Positions 24,220-32,715 are shown, numbered from the stretch's first letter. The stretch is 39,769 nucleotides of DNA from an uncultured Polaribacter sp. (GCA_905480405.1 CAJQQH010000080.1:1-39769); one strand, 5' to 3'. Numbers and translations: made by a program. Notes: a model not told the origin generated them from the letters alone.

Positions 24220-25146
24220 TTAGAAAAGTAATTTTAGAACAATGTTTTTATTTGATAAAATTGATGTGTGATGTTTTATAAAAATCGATTTTTTTTCAAA
24301 CTCAGCTTCTATCAACCAAAAAGAACCTTTAAAATAAGAGTTTAAAACAGTTGCTTTTAATTCTGAATTTTCAACAATTTTTATTTGATGAGGATATAAT
24401 AATACTTTTTTATTGTTGATGGTAATTTCGTTTACATCATCAAACAAGGAAGCAATGTATTTTTCTGAAGGATTTTGATAAATTTCTGTTGGAGAATTGT
24501 TTGCAATAATGGTATTATTTTTAAGAATAATTAATTTATCGGAAAAAGAAAGTGCATCGTTTTTATCATGTGTGGCTACAATACAAGCAATATTTTTTCC
24601 TTTTAAATACTTAAACAAGTTTCTTCTTAAAGAGTTCTTTTTAAAGTTATCTATTTGTCCAAAAGGTTCATCTAATAATAAAAGTTCAGGCTCTTTTGCT
24701 AAAGCTCTAGCAATAGCAACTCGTTGTTTTTGACCACCACTTAAGTTTTTAACTTTGGTGTTTTCAAAAGCCTTCATTTCTATTACTTCTAATAATTCTT
24801 GTGTTCGTTTTTCACTTTCGGCTGGATAAAATCGAGATAAGAATTTTTTTATATTTTCAGAGACAGATATGTAGGGCATTAAATCGAAATCTTGCGCTAC
24901 ATATTTAAAGAAATCCATACCAGGTACCAAATGAAATTCAGGGCCTAAAACCTGGTTTTCATCCCAAAAAATCGATCCTTTATTTAAATCTAGTAAACCG
25001 TAAATAGCTTTTAAAAGTGTCGATTTTCCACAACCACTTTCTCCCATTACACAAAGATGTTCGCCTTTTTGTAGCGTAATATTTATACCATCTAAAACAA
25101 TTTTCTTTTTAGAATACCCAAAGGAGATGTTGTTTACCTGAAGCAT
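24220..25146 (-). CDS. ABC transporter ATP-binding protein (PotA/FbpC-like, orphan)
   Basis: 308 residues. Walker A GESGCGKST (35-43), Q-loop Q85, signature LSGGQKQR (135-142), Walker B LLLLDEP (155-161) and switch His H193 are all intact, so it should hydrolyse ATP. After about 225 comes a short C-terminal extension (LLYPHQIKIVEN ... KATVLNSYFKGSFWLIEAEF) like the TOBE domain of polyamine, iron or molybdate importer ATPases. No permease or binding protein is nearby. The preceding gene ends six bases upstream, so the two are co-transcribed. Substrate unknown. Confidence 0.88.
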   Translation of the reverse strand: MLQVNNISFGYSKKKIVLDGINITLQKGEHLCVMGESGCGKSTLLKAIYGLLDLNKGSIFWDENQVLGPEFHLVPGMDFFKYVAQDFDLMPYISVSENIKKFLSRFYPAESEKRTQELLEVIEMKAFENTKVKNLSGGQKQRVAIARALAKEPELLLLDEPFGQIDNFKKNSLRRNLFKYLKGKNIACIVATHDKNDALSFSDKLIILKNNTIIANNSPTEIYQNPSEKYIASLFDDVNEITINNKKVLLYPHQIKIVENSELKATVLNSYFKGSFWLIEAEFEKKSIFIKHHTSILSNKNIVLKLLF

Positions 25147-25152
25147 AAAATA

Positions 25153-25635
25153 TTATAAAAAACGGTTGTACCAACTATCTTCAATAGTTATTTCCCAATA
25201 GTTTTCAAGATCTTCTTTGTTATTTACCAAGTTATCAAAAATGATTGTTTTTGCTGTTACGGCTCTGTTTTTAAGTAGTTTTTTAAAGTCTTTTAACTCT
25301 TTATATTGTACATGCTCACCTTGTTTAAAACAAACATTCATTTTATCTAGAAGCTCAACTTTATACGTTTCTTGTAATTGTAATATAAATGTTACTGATG
25401 CATCTATATCTACATTTGTTAAAGGTGCTGTTTCATCTTCTGCGACTAAAACAATAAACCTATTATGTAAAAATTGATAAGAAGCCTTAAAGTTTTCATC
25501 TTCTGGTTTCCAATTTTCTACAAACGTTTTTACTTTTATCTCAATCTCTTCAATTTCAGTTGGGTAAAATTTTCTATTAGAAGGATACACCCAAGCTTTA
25601 GCATCATTAGAAATCGATTTATAATCTACAAACAT
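25153..25635 (-). CDS. Conserved protein of unknown function, partner of the ABC ATPase
   Basis: 160 residues, cytosolic, no Walker motif and no membrane helix. It begins MFVDYKSISNDAKAWVYPSNRKF and has strands at FIVLVAEDET and VDIDASVTFILQLQ, and an acidic C-terminus ending EDSWYNRFL. Relatives in Bacteroidota are, as I recall, annotated "ABC transporter ATPase", which this sequence does not support; the label probably came from the neighbour. It starts the two-gene operon, with two exact -7 boxes upstream. Confidence 0.65.
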   Translation of the reverse strand: MFVDYKSISNDAKAWVYPSNRKFYPTEIEEIEIKVKTFVENWKPEDENFKASYQFLHNRFIVLVAEDETAPLTNVDIDASVTFILQLQETYKVELLDKMNVCFKQGEHVQYKELKDFKKLLKNRAVTAKTIIFDNLVNNKEDLENYWEITIEDSWYNRFL

Positions 25636-25639
25636 TGTA

Positions 25640-25661
25640 CAAATTTAGTTTTGCAAATATA
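25640..25661 (-). promoter_or_regulatory. Two -7 promoter boxes of the ABC ATPase operon
   Basis: TATATTTG (25654-25661) and TAAATTTG (25640-25647), both exact on the minus strand. The upstream one predicts a leader of about 12 bases. A possible -33 TTTG lies inside the preceding terminator stem, 15 bases away. Confidence 0.55.
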
Positions 25662-25669
25662 CAGAAAGA

Positions 25670-25703
25670 AAAACCGCAAACTTGAAATCAAATTTGCGGT
25701 TTT
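25670..25703 (-). terminator. Terminator of the thioredoxin-like gene
   Basis: An 11-bp perfect stem AAAACCGCAAA/TTTGCGGTTTT with a 12-base loop; on the minus strand a T run follows. It lies just behind the gene ending at 25724 and directly before the promoter of the next gene. Confidence 0.82.
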
Positions 25704-25723
25704 ATAAAAAATATTTTTAAAGT

Positions 25724-26356
25724 TTAAGAAGCTAATGTTGTTTTTGCATTAGCTAGTTTTATAAAGTCTTCTTGTGTGCTTTTACCCTTATCTTTATTAT
25801 ACCAAACTTGTAAATCTTGTTTAAATTGTGGGTCTAAACTACCATGTTCTGCTTTGTAATCTGCTACCATTTTTGTAGCAACTGTTGGTCTTGGACCCCA
25901 AGTATTTAATACGTTGTTATCTTTATCTAATGCAATTAATTTAGGAATCGATCTTCCGCCATTTGTTAAAAACAAATCCATTAATTCTAAATTTTCATCA
26001 CGTAAAACAATTTTTAAATCAATAACTTCGTTTAATGCAGCCATTTTATCAATTACTGGTAAATTTTGAGCAGCATCACCACACCAACCTTCTGTTATAA
26101 CTAACCAAGTTTGTGCTTCTTTTACTTTTTGAATTTCAGTAGTAGATTCTTCAGAAATTTTAATAGTTTTATCTAGGCGCTTCATTCTTCTGTCGTTTAA
26201 CATACTATAGTTTGTTAAATCGTCTGATTGATTTGGTCCTGTAGATTTATTTTCTGCTAATAGGTTTTTAATTAAATCTTTATATTCTTGATAACTATAT
26301 GTGTTCTCTAAGCTTTTGTTGATAATGTTTTTCATAATTTTCTTAACTAAATTCAT
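25724..26356 (-). CDS. Thioredoxin-fold protein with a single active-site Cys
   Basis: A 210-residue cytosolic protein of the thioredoxin-like group found next to housekeeping genes in Bacteroidota. After a helical N-terminus (1-80) come the beta strand TWLVITEGWCGDAAQNLPVI (84-103), with a WCGDA site, and the cis-Pro loop GGRSIPKLIAL (P138). The first Cys (C92) is present but the resolving Cys is replaced by Ala, so a dithiol redox cycle is not possible; a peroxiredoxin-like, monothiol or glutathionylation role is inference. ATG at 26356 and ATG at 26335 (MKNIINKSLE) are both possible starts; the second is the better fit. It follows tdh after 44 bases. Confidence 0.78.
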   Translation of the reverse strand: MNLVKKIMKNIINKSLENTYSYQEYKDLIKNLLAENKSTGPNQSDDLTNYSMLNDRRMKRLDKTIKISEESTTEIQKVKEAQTWLVITEGWCGDAAQNLPVIDKMAALNEVIDLKIVLRDENLELMDLFLTNGGRSIPKLIALDKDNNVLNTWGPRPTVATKMVADYKAEHGSLDPQFKQDLQVWYNKDKGKSTQEDFIKLANAKTTLAS

Positions 26357-26400
26357 TTTTTTAGACGAAAATAATAAAAGAACTTACAAAATAGATCATT

Positions 26401-27345
26401 TTAAGGTTTTTGTAAATTATTAATAATGTCTTCTGTCATTGTTTTTAAATCGAATTTATGTTTCCAATTCCAATCTCTTCTTGCTTGAGAATCGTTAATA
26501 GATTGTGGCCAACTATCTGCAATTTGTTGTCTAAAATCTGGTGAATAGGTAATTTCAAATTCCGGAATGTGTTTTTTAATTTCTGTAGCAATTTCTTTTG
26601 GTGTAAAATCTATTGCAGCTAAATTATAACCATTTCTAATCTTAACTTCTTCTGGTTTTGCTTGCATTAATTTTATTGTTGCATCAACAGCATCGTTCAT
26701 ATACATCATTGGTAAGCGTGTGTTTTCAGATAAAAAGCATTCATACTTTTTATCCTTTAAAGCTTTAAAATAAATGTCTACTGCGTAGTCTGTGGTTCCG
26801 CCTCCGGGTTTTGTTTTCCAAGAAATAATACCAGGATAACGTAAACTTCTAACGTCTACTCCAAATTTTTCATGATAATAATTACACCAAAACTCTCCAG
26901 AAACTTTACTAATTCCGTAAACAGTAGAAGGTTCCATTATTGTTTTTTGTGGTGTATTTTCTTTTGGAGTTGTAGGGCCAAAAACAGCAATAGAACTAGG
27001 CCAATAGACTTTTTCTATATGTTTTTCTTTTGCTATATCTAATACAGCTAGCAAAGAATTCATATTTAAGTTCCAAGCTTTTTGAGGCATTTTTTCTGCA
27101 GTTGCAGATAACATTGCAGCTAATAAATATACTTGGGTTACTTTGTATTTTTTTATGGTTGCTAAAATGGTTTCTTTATCAGTAGCATCTATAGTTTCGA
27201 AAGGACCAGAAGCCATAACTTCGCTATTTGCTTCTCTTATATCTGAAGCAATTACATTATCATTTCCATATAATAGGCGTAATTTTTGAGTAAGCTCTGT
27301 ACCTATTTGACCACTTGCTCCTAAAACTAAAACAATCGTTTTCAT
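26401..27345 (-). CDS. tdh: L-threonine 3-dehydrogenase, SDR (epimerase-like) type
   Basis: NAD-dependent oxidation of L-threonine to 2-amino-3-ketobutyrate. The 314 residues have the extended SDR fold: GASGQIG (9-15), YLLAAMLSATAE (73-84), WPSSIAVFG (115-123), and catalytic Y143/K147 in YGISK. The segments RYPGIISWKTKPGGGTTDYA (169-188) and FLSENTRLPMMYMNDA (204-219) are specific to short-chain threonine dehydrogenases such as the enzyme known from Flavobacterium frigidimaris, not to UDP-sugar epimerases. Start ATG 27345; the TTG at 27375 lies inside the -7 box. Confidence 0.9.
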   Translation of the reverse strand: MKTIVLVLGASGQIGTELTQKLRLLYGNDNVIASDIREANSEVMASGPFETIDATDKETILATIKKYKVTQVYLLAAMLSATAEKMPQKAWNLNMNSLLAVLDIAKEKHIEKVYWPSSIAVFGPTTPKENTPQKTIMEPSTVYGISKVSGEFWCNYYHEKFGVDVRSLRYPGIISWKTKPGGGTTDYAVDIYFKALKDKKYECFLSENTRLPMMYMNDAVDATIKLMQAKPEEVKIRNGYNLAAIDFTPKEIATEIKKHIPEFEITYSPDFRQQIADSWPQSINDSQARRDWNWKHKFDLKTMTEDIINNLQKP

Positions 27346-27372
27346 TAAATATAATTGAATTATTACAATAAA

Positions 27373-27380
27373 CAAAGGTA
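27373..27380 (-). promoter_or_regulatory. -7 promoter box (TACCTTTG) of tdh
   Basis: An exact TAnnTTTG on the minus strand, about 28 bases before the tdh ATG. Confidence 0.6.
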
Positions 27381-27521
27381 CTTAATTTTGGTATTCGTAA
27401 TTAAAATTGATTAAAATAATTATTCAATAAAAATTAATGATATTTAGGGTAACCTATTTTATTAAATATTAAACAACTACAAATAATAAAAAAGCTTATT
27501 TTTACAATTCAATTTTATACT

Positions 27522-28163
27522 TTGAAATACTTTATATACTTATTTATTTTCTCTTTCTTTTTCTCTTGCTATAAAAAACAAGAAACAAAAGATAAAAACC
27601 TAACCGTAAAACCATTACTAAGTGTTGTAAAAGAGCACCCTAACGTTTTACAAGTGAAACAAACTTATATACAAGAGATAGAAAATTGGCATGAGCTAAA
27701 AGCCGTAAACAATTTTATTTCTAGATTTAAAAAAGTGTCTCCAAATGAAGTTTTAAGTAATGCTTTAGAGTTAAAAGGTTTAGTAAAATCTTTAAGAGAT
27801 AGTATAAAACCTACTTTATTTAAACCTGCATCTTTTACCACTAGAGTTAATATTTTATATAATGAAACTTTAAGATTAGCAGATATGACTTTTATACCTT
27901 CTATAAAAGCAGCAGAAGTTAATAATCAAACAGATAAAATTTTAGAAGCATTTTCTGCAGTAAATGCTAAAGTAAATACCATTTTATCTAAAAAACATTT
28001 TGAAGATTTAATAGAAGTTGATGTAAGTTTTATTGGGTTAGATTCTACTAAAATAGATACAGTTTCTAAACGAGCGATAAAAAATAATTTTTTAGAAAGC
28101 GATTTAAATAGAAAGGATTCTAAATTAAAAACGTCTAAGAGAAAAGAAATTAATTTACCATAA
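27522..28163 (+). CDS. Putative lipoprotein, unknown function
   Basis: 213 residues starting at TTG 27522. MKYFIYLFIFSFFFSC is a lipoprotein signal with lipobox FFSC (Cys16), and no ATG precedes it. The mature part is mainly helical (VKQTYIQEIENWHELKAVNNFISRFKK ... NALELKGLVKSLRDSI), with a Lys-rich tail. I recognise no domain. It is followed after 14 bases by a second lipoprotein gene, which overlaps the large T9SS propeller gene, so all three are one operon. Probably inner-leaflet outer-membrane lipoprotein. A near -7 match (TATTTTTA) lies about 20 bases upstream. Confidence 0.7.
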   Translation: MKYFIYLFIFSFFFSCYKKQETKDKNLTVKPLLSVVKEHPNVLQVKQTYIQEIENWHELKAVNNFISRFKKVSPNEVLSNALELKGLVKSLRDSIKPTLFKPASFTTRVNILYNETLRLADMTFIPSIKAAEVNNQTDKILEAFSAVNAKVNTILSKKHFEDLIEVDVSFIGLDSTKIDTVSKRAIKNNFLESDLNRKDSKLKTSKRKEINLP

Positions 28164-28177
28164 ACAAATTACTAGTA

Positions 28178-28699
28178 ATGAGAAATATATACTCTTTATT
28201 TATTATTTTATTACTTTATATTTCGTGTAAAAATTCTCCTAAAGAAATTTCTTTAGATAAAAAAAACTCGATTAAAAAAGAAATAAATTCAACTTTAACC
28301 AATTGGCACAAAGCAGCTTCTAAAGCTAATTTTGAAAACTACTTTGGTGCAATGGATAGTGTTTCTGTTTTTATAGGCACAGATGCTTCAGAAAATTGGA
28401 GTAAGAAACAATTTGCTGCTTTTAGTAAACCTTATTTTGATAAAGGAAAAGCTTGGACCTTTAAAACCTTAGAACGTAATGTTTTTATCAGTAAAACAGG
28501 AGATTTTATTTGGTTTGATGAACTACTAGATACTTGGATGGGAACTTGTAGAGGATCTGGTGTTTTAGAAAAAAAGAGTAATGGCTGGAAAATTAAACAC
28601 TATGTATTATCTGTAGCTATACCTAATAATGATGTGCAAGCAGTAATTTCTGCTAAGAAAAAAAATGACTCAATATTCCTTAATAAATTTATAAAATGA
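28178..28699 (+). CDS. NTF2-like (SnoaL_3-type) lipoprotein
   Basis: 173 residues. Lipoprotein signal MRNIYSLFIILLLYISC (Cys17), then a cone-shaped NTF2-like domain: helix IKKEINSTLTNWHKAASKANFENYF (about 33-57), SVSVFIGTDASENWSKKQFAAF (62-83), TFKTLERNVF, and strands FIWFDELLDTWMGTCRGSGVLEKKSNGWKI. The order matches SnoaL_3-type proteins, which are often binding rather than catalytic. Its stop overlaps the next start (ATGA). Confidence 0.82.
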   Translation: MRNIYSLFIILLLYISCKNSPKEISLDKKNSIKKEINSTLTNWHKAASKANFENYFGAMDSVSVFIGTDASENWSKKQFAAFSKPYFDKGKAWTFKTLERNVFISKTGDFIWFDELLDTWMGTCRGSGVLEKKSNGWKIKHYVLSVAIPNNDVQAVISAKKKNDSIFLNKFIK

Positions 28700-31600
28700 T
28701 AAAAAAAACAACTTTTATTTTATTTTTTATTTCGTTTGTGGCTCAATCACAAATACAAACGAATGCTCCATGGTTTAATAATGGAGAAAATAAAAAATCG
28801 AACTCAATAACTATTGATGAAATTTCTAAATCTGCAGCATCATTTTTTGCTACAATTGATAAAAATGAAAAAGGAAGTGGATTAAAACCATTTGAAAGAT
28901 GGAAATATCATTGGAATTTTTATACTGATGAAAAAGGAACCATTAAGCCTGCAAAAGATTTATGGGATGCTTGGGAAGCAAAAAACAAAAAAAATAATAG
29001 AAAAGGATTTTCTGATGTAAGTAATTGGAAACCCTTAGGTCCAAGTGCTCACACAAATACTGCTTCTTGGTCTTCGGGTCAAGGTCGAGTTAATGTAGTT
29101 GCAATTGACCCTAATAATCCTAATGTGTACTATGTTGGTGCACCAGCAGGAGGTATCTGGAAATCTACAAATGCTGGTAACTCATGGGTTCCGTTGTTAG
29201 ATAATTTACCTCAAATAGGAGTTTCTGGTATTGTTATCGATCCATCAAATTCTAATACAATTTATATTACTACTGGAGATGATGATGCAGGTGATACTTA
29301 TTCTGTTGGAGTTTGGAAATCTGTAGATGGTGGTTCTAATTGGAATAATACAGGTACAATTAGTACTTCTACCAATTTTTCTATGAACGATATTTATATG
29401 TTTCCTAATAACAACCAAACACTAATGGTTGCTTCAAATAACGGTGTTTATAAAACGATAAATGGCGGTGCTGTATGGAGTCAGGTTTTGACTGGAAATG
29501 TAAAGGATATTAAAATGAAACCGGGAGACTCAACTACATGGTATGCAGCAACCTCTAATACCGTTTACAGATCAATAGATAATGGAGATTCATTTGCAGA
29601 GATTGATATACCAACATTAAGTGGTTCTGGTAGATTAGTTTTAGATGTTACCCCAGCAAATTCAAATTATGTTTATTTACTAAGTTCTAAAAATAGCTCA
29701 ACTAGAGATTTTAATGGACTTTACAGATCTACAGATAGTGGTTTAACCTTTACTAAAATGGCAGAAACCGAAAACATATTAGAAAGTAATCAAGCTTGGT
29801 ACGATTTAGCACTAGCTGTTTCAGATTTAGATGAAGATATTGTTTTTGTAGGTTGTTTAAATATTTGGAAAACTTCTGATGGAGGAAATAATTTTTCTAA
29901 AGTTAATAATTGGAACGCTCCAAATGACAGTAAATATACCCATGGAGATATTCATTTCTTAAGATATAGTCAAGGTAAATTATTAGCAGGAACAGATGGT
30001 GGTTTTTATCAATCTAAAGATAATGGGGGTTCTTTTACAGATTTAACAAATAACTTGGCAATCAGCCAGTTTTATAAAATAGCAGTTGCAGTACAAAATT
30101 CTGGTAATGTTGTTGGAGGTTTACAAGATAATGGGGGTTTTGCTTACTCTAATGATAAATGGAATGTGTATCATGGAGCAGATGGTATGGATTGCGCAAT
30201 TAATAAATCTACTCCTAATATATATCATGGATTTATTCAATATGGTGGTTCTTTATATACATCTACAGATGGTGGTTTAACTAGAGACAGTGGAGTAGGA
30301 GCACCAACTGCAGAAACGGGAACAAATGATAGTGGAGGAGAATGGGTTACTCCATTAATTTCTGATAGTAAAGGAAAAATATATGCTGGTTATAGAAAAT
30401 TATATACTCTTTTTGGCGGTACTTGGAGAGCTACTTCTTCTTTCGAATTTTCTGGAGATTTAGATCATTTAGCGGTAGATCCAAGTAATGATAATAATTT
30501 ATTTCTTGCTCAAAGTAATCAATTATATAGAACTAATACTGCAGGTTTAAATTTTACTAATATTCCTTTCTCTGGAGGTGTAATTAATGGCATAGAAGTA
30601 AACCCTAATGATTCTAATACAATATGGGTTGTAACAAACAATAATGTTTTTGTTTCTAATAATATAAATTCTGCAAATCCAACATTTCAAACTGTTGGGT
30701 CAGATATTCCTTCAGAAGGAAAATTTACAATAAAATACCATAATAGAAGTGGTACAAACACGCTTTACCTTGGTACAGCTTTAGGTGTTTATTATGTAAA
30801 TGATAGTGAAACTAGTTGGCAAGTATTTGATAATAACTTACCAAATGTAGCTGTAAGAGATTTAGAGATAAATGAAAAAGATTCTAAATTATATGCAGGT
30901 ACTTATGGTAGAGGAGTTTTTGTTACAGAAATACCAAGAGTACTTGCTCAAGATGATGTACAATTATTTAGTATTTCTAACTTAGACGATGTAATAAATT
31001 GTGGTGAAATTGTTGCACCAATGTTAACAATTAAAAATGATGGAGTAAACACTCTTACAAGCTTTACGGTTGATTATTCTTTTAACAATGATTCTCAAAA
31101 ATCGTTTTCTTGGACAGGATCTTTAGTATCCTTAGAATCAGAAACTTTTTCATTACCAAATGAAACGTTGGTTTCCGGTAATCATGATATTAATGTTACC
31201 ATTAATTTAACAGGAGATAGTTATACAGATAATAACTCTATTGCAACTTCTTTTAAGGTAAATGAATCAATTTCTGACCCATTATTTGTTAATGATTTTG
31301 AAGACACAAGTAAGAGTTTATTACAAGAAATTACTGTTGGTAGAAATAATATTTGGACAATTGGAACTCCTAATGGAACTTTATTAAACACAGCTTCTTC
31401 TGGTAATTATGTGTATGCAACAAATTTAAATGCCAATTATCCAGATAAAACAACAAGTTTCCTTTATTCTAACTGTTATAATCTTTCGGTTTTAGAAAAC
31501 CCTAAAATTAAATTTCAAATGGGTTTTGATATAGAGAATGAATGGGATTATTTAACCCTTGAGTATTCTAAAGATTTTGGTAAAAATTGGGCTGTTTTAG

Positions 31601-32127
31601 GTGATGCAACTACACCTAATTGGTTTAATAGTGCTGCAACTTCAGATTCGTCTGGTACTTCTAATTTACCAGGAAAACAATGGACAGGTTTAGGAGAAAC
31701 AGCCAATGCTGCTGGTGGAACGAATGCTAATTTACACGAATACAGTTATGATTTAGCTGCACTTACTTCTGAAGCTAGTATTATTTTTAGGTTCAAATTT
31801 TCTTCAGATGATGCCGAAAATGAAGAAGGTGTAATTATTGATGATTTTGGTATTGAAGGTAAAGTGCTTTCAATTGAAAGCCAAGAGTTACAAAATAACT
31901 TTTTAGTGTATCCAAATCCTTCTAATGATGTATTTAACCTTTCTTGGTCTTTATCTGGCGATGCAGAGGTTAGTATTTATAACTATTTAGGAAAATTAAT
32001 TTTAAGCAGAACTAATCTTAAAGAAAATAAGATTAGAGTAGATTTAACAAATAAAAGTAAAGGTTTATACTTTATAAAAATTAATGTTGATGGAAAACAA
32101 GCTGTTAAAAAAGTAATTTTAGAATAA
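28696..32127 (+). CDS. Large secreted sortilin/BNR beta-propeller protein with T9SS sorting domain
   Basis: 1143 residues: signal peptide (MIKKTTFILFFISFVAQSQ), a short N-terminal region, then a long VPS10/sortilin-type beta-propeller region (about 110-740) with many BNR/Asp-box strands such as GGIWKSTNAGNSW, GVWKSVDGGSNW, GLYRSTDSGLTF, NIWKTSDGGNNF and GFYQSKDNGGSF. A CARDB-like Ig domain follows (about 750-860, NCGEIVAPMLTIKNDG ... NDGVNT), then a jelly-roll/MAM-like region (about 870-1055, WDYLTLEYSKDFGKNW) and a T9SS type A tail from about 1067 (FLVYPNPSNDVFNLS ... KKVILE). Such proteins are annotated as glycosyl hydrolases, but no catalytic residues are evident. Exported by the type IX system; ligand unknown. 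Confidence 0.9.
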   Translation: MIKKTTFILFFISFVAQSQIQTNAPWFNNGENKKSNSITIDEISKSAASFFATIDKNEKGSGLKPFERWKYHWNFYTDEKGTIKPAKDLWDAWEAKNKKNNRKGFSDVSNWKPLGPSAHTNTASWSSGQGRVNVVAIDPNNPNVYYVGAPAGGIWKSTNAGNSWVPLLDNLPQIGVSGIVIDPSNSNTIYITTGDDDAGDTYSVGVWKSVDGGSNWNNTGTISTSTNFSMNDIYMFPNNNQTLMVASNNGVYKTINGGAVWSQVLTGNVKDIKMKPGDSTTWYAATSNTVYRSIDNGDSFAEIDIPTLSGSGRLVLDVTPANSNYVYLLSSKNSSTRDFNGLYRSTDSGLTFTKMAETENILESNQAWYDLALAVSDLDEDIVFVGCLNIWKTSDGGNNFSKVNNWNAPNDSKYTHGDIHFLRYSQGKLLAGTDGGFYQSKDNGGSFTDLTNNLAISQFYKIAVAVQNSGNVVGGLQDNGGFAYSNDKWNVYHGADGMDCAINKSTPNIYHGFIQYGGSLYTSTDGGLTRDSGVGAPTAETGTNDSGGEWVTPLISDSKGKIYAGYRKLYTLFGGTWRATSSFEFSGDLDHLAVDPSNDNNLFLAQSNQLYRTNTAGLNFTNIPFSGGVINGIEVNPNDSNTIWVVTNNNVFVSNNINSANPTFQTVGSDIPSEGKFTIKYHNRSGTNTLYLGTALGVYYVNDSETSWQVFDNNLPNVAVRDLEINEKDSKLYAGTYGRGVFVTEIPRVLAQDDVQLFSISNLDDVINCGEIVAPMLTIKNDGVNTLTSFTVDYSFNNDSQKSFSWTGSLVSLESETFSLPNETLVSGNHDINVTINLTGDSYTDNNSIATSFKVNESISDPLFVNDFEDTSKSLLQEITVGRNNIWTIGTPNGTLLNTASSGNYVYATNLNANYPDKTTSFLYSNCYNLSVLENPKIKFQMGFDIENEWDYLTLEYSKDFGKNWAVLGDATTPNWFNSAATSDSSGTSNLPGKQWTGLGETANAAGGTNANLHEYSYDLAALTSEASIIFRFKFSSDDAENEEGVIIDDFGIEGKVLSIESQELQNNFLVYPNPSNDVFNLSWSLSGDAEVSIYNYLGKLILSRTNLKENKIRVDLTNKSKGLYFIKINVDGKQAVKKVILE

Positions 32128-32146
32128 TATATTTTATTTTTTAAGT

Positions 32147-32178
32147 AAAAAAAGACCTCATTTATGAGGTCTTTTTTT
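32147..32178. terminator. Bidirectional terminator shared by the propeller gene and recX
   Basis: A 15-bp perfect inverted repeat (AAAAAAAGACCTCAT with its complement at 32164-32178) flanked by A and T runs on both sides. The right arm is also the last codons and stop of recX. Confidence 0.92.
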
Positions 32179-32644
32179 GTACAATGTCATTTACTGTTTT
32201 AAAAATTAAATCATTTTCAAAACCTTTTCTCATTAAAAAAGCTATGAGTTTCTGTTTTCTTTTATAAATATTAGGCTCAGAAATTACGTTATTTCTATTT
32301 TCTGTAATTCGGTAAATAGTTGTTAAATATTCTTGTTCATCAATTTCTTTAAGAGCTGTTTTTATATTGTAAGCAGAAATATCTCTAAACTTTAACTCTC
32401 TTACAATTCTTTGTTTTCCCCAGTTTTTAATTCTAAATTTTCCTCTGGCATAACTTTTAGAGAAACGCTCTTCATTTAAAAAATTGTCTTGCATTAAACT
32501 TAATAAAATAAGTTCTTTAGCTTCTGGTATTAAATTATAATCCCACATTTTTTGCTCTACCTCTTTATGACATCTGTCTTGATAAACACAATACTGTTCT
32601 AGTTTGCGTTTAATTTCATCAACTGTAAAAACTTTTTTGGTCAT
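32162..32644 (-). CDS. recX: Regulatory protein RecX
   Basis: A 160-residue all-helical RecX protein, which binds RecA filaments and limits RecA activity. It shows the three tandem three-helix repeats: KVFTVDEIKRKLEQYCVYQDR, then IPEAKELILLSLMQDNFLNEERFSKSYARGKFRIKNWGKQRIVREL (about 39-84; NEERFxxxYARxK is the family signature), and YKRKQKLIAFLMRKGFENDLIFK near the end. Start ATG 32644; the TTG at 32659 only adds five residues and lies next to a -7-like box. Not linked to recA. Its 3' end forms part of the terminator hairpin. Confidence 0.9.
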   Translation of the reverse strand: MTKKVFTVDEIKRKLEQYCVYQDRCHKEVEQKMWDYNLIPEAKELILLSLMQDNFLNEERFSKSYARGKFRIKNWGKQRIVRELKFRDISAYNIKTALKEIDEQEYLTTIYRITENRNNVISEPNIYKRKQKLIAFLMRKGFENDLIFKTVNDIVQKKTS

Positions 32645-32648
32645 AAAA

Positions 32649-32656
32649 CAAACATA
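32649..32656 (-). promoter_or_regulatory. Possible -7 box (TATGTTTG) of recX
   Basis: An exact match on the minus strand but only four bases before the ATG, which would put the transcript start at or inside the start codon, so it may be fortuitous. Confidence 0.3.
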
Positions 32657-32715
32657 CAAAAAGGTTTTAAAGTAAGGTGCTAGAATTCTGATTCCGTTTT
32701 TTAGGAAAAATAAAA

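Noticed and set aside
25153-25635. Calling the 160-residue protein an ABC ATPase
   Set aside because: It has no Walker A, signature or Walker B motif; such labels most likely spread from the adjacent true ATPase.
28696-32127. Propeller protein as a proven glycoside hydrolase or sialidase
   Set aside because: Asp-box repeats are present, but I see no catalytic Arg triad or Tyr/Glu pair that would support sialidase activity.
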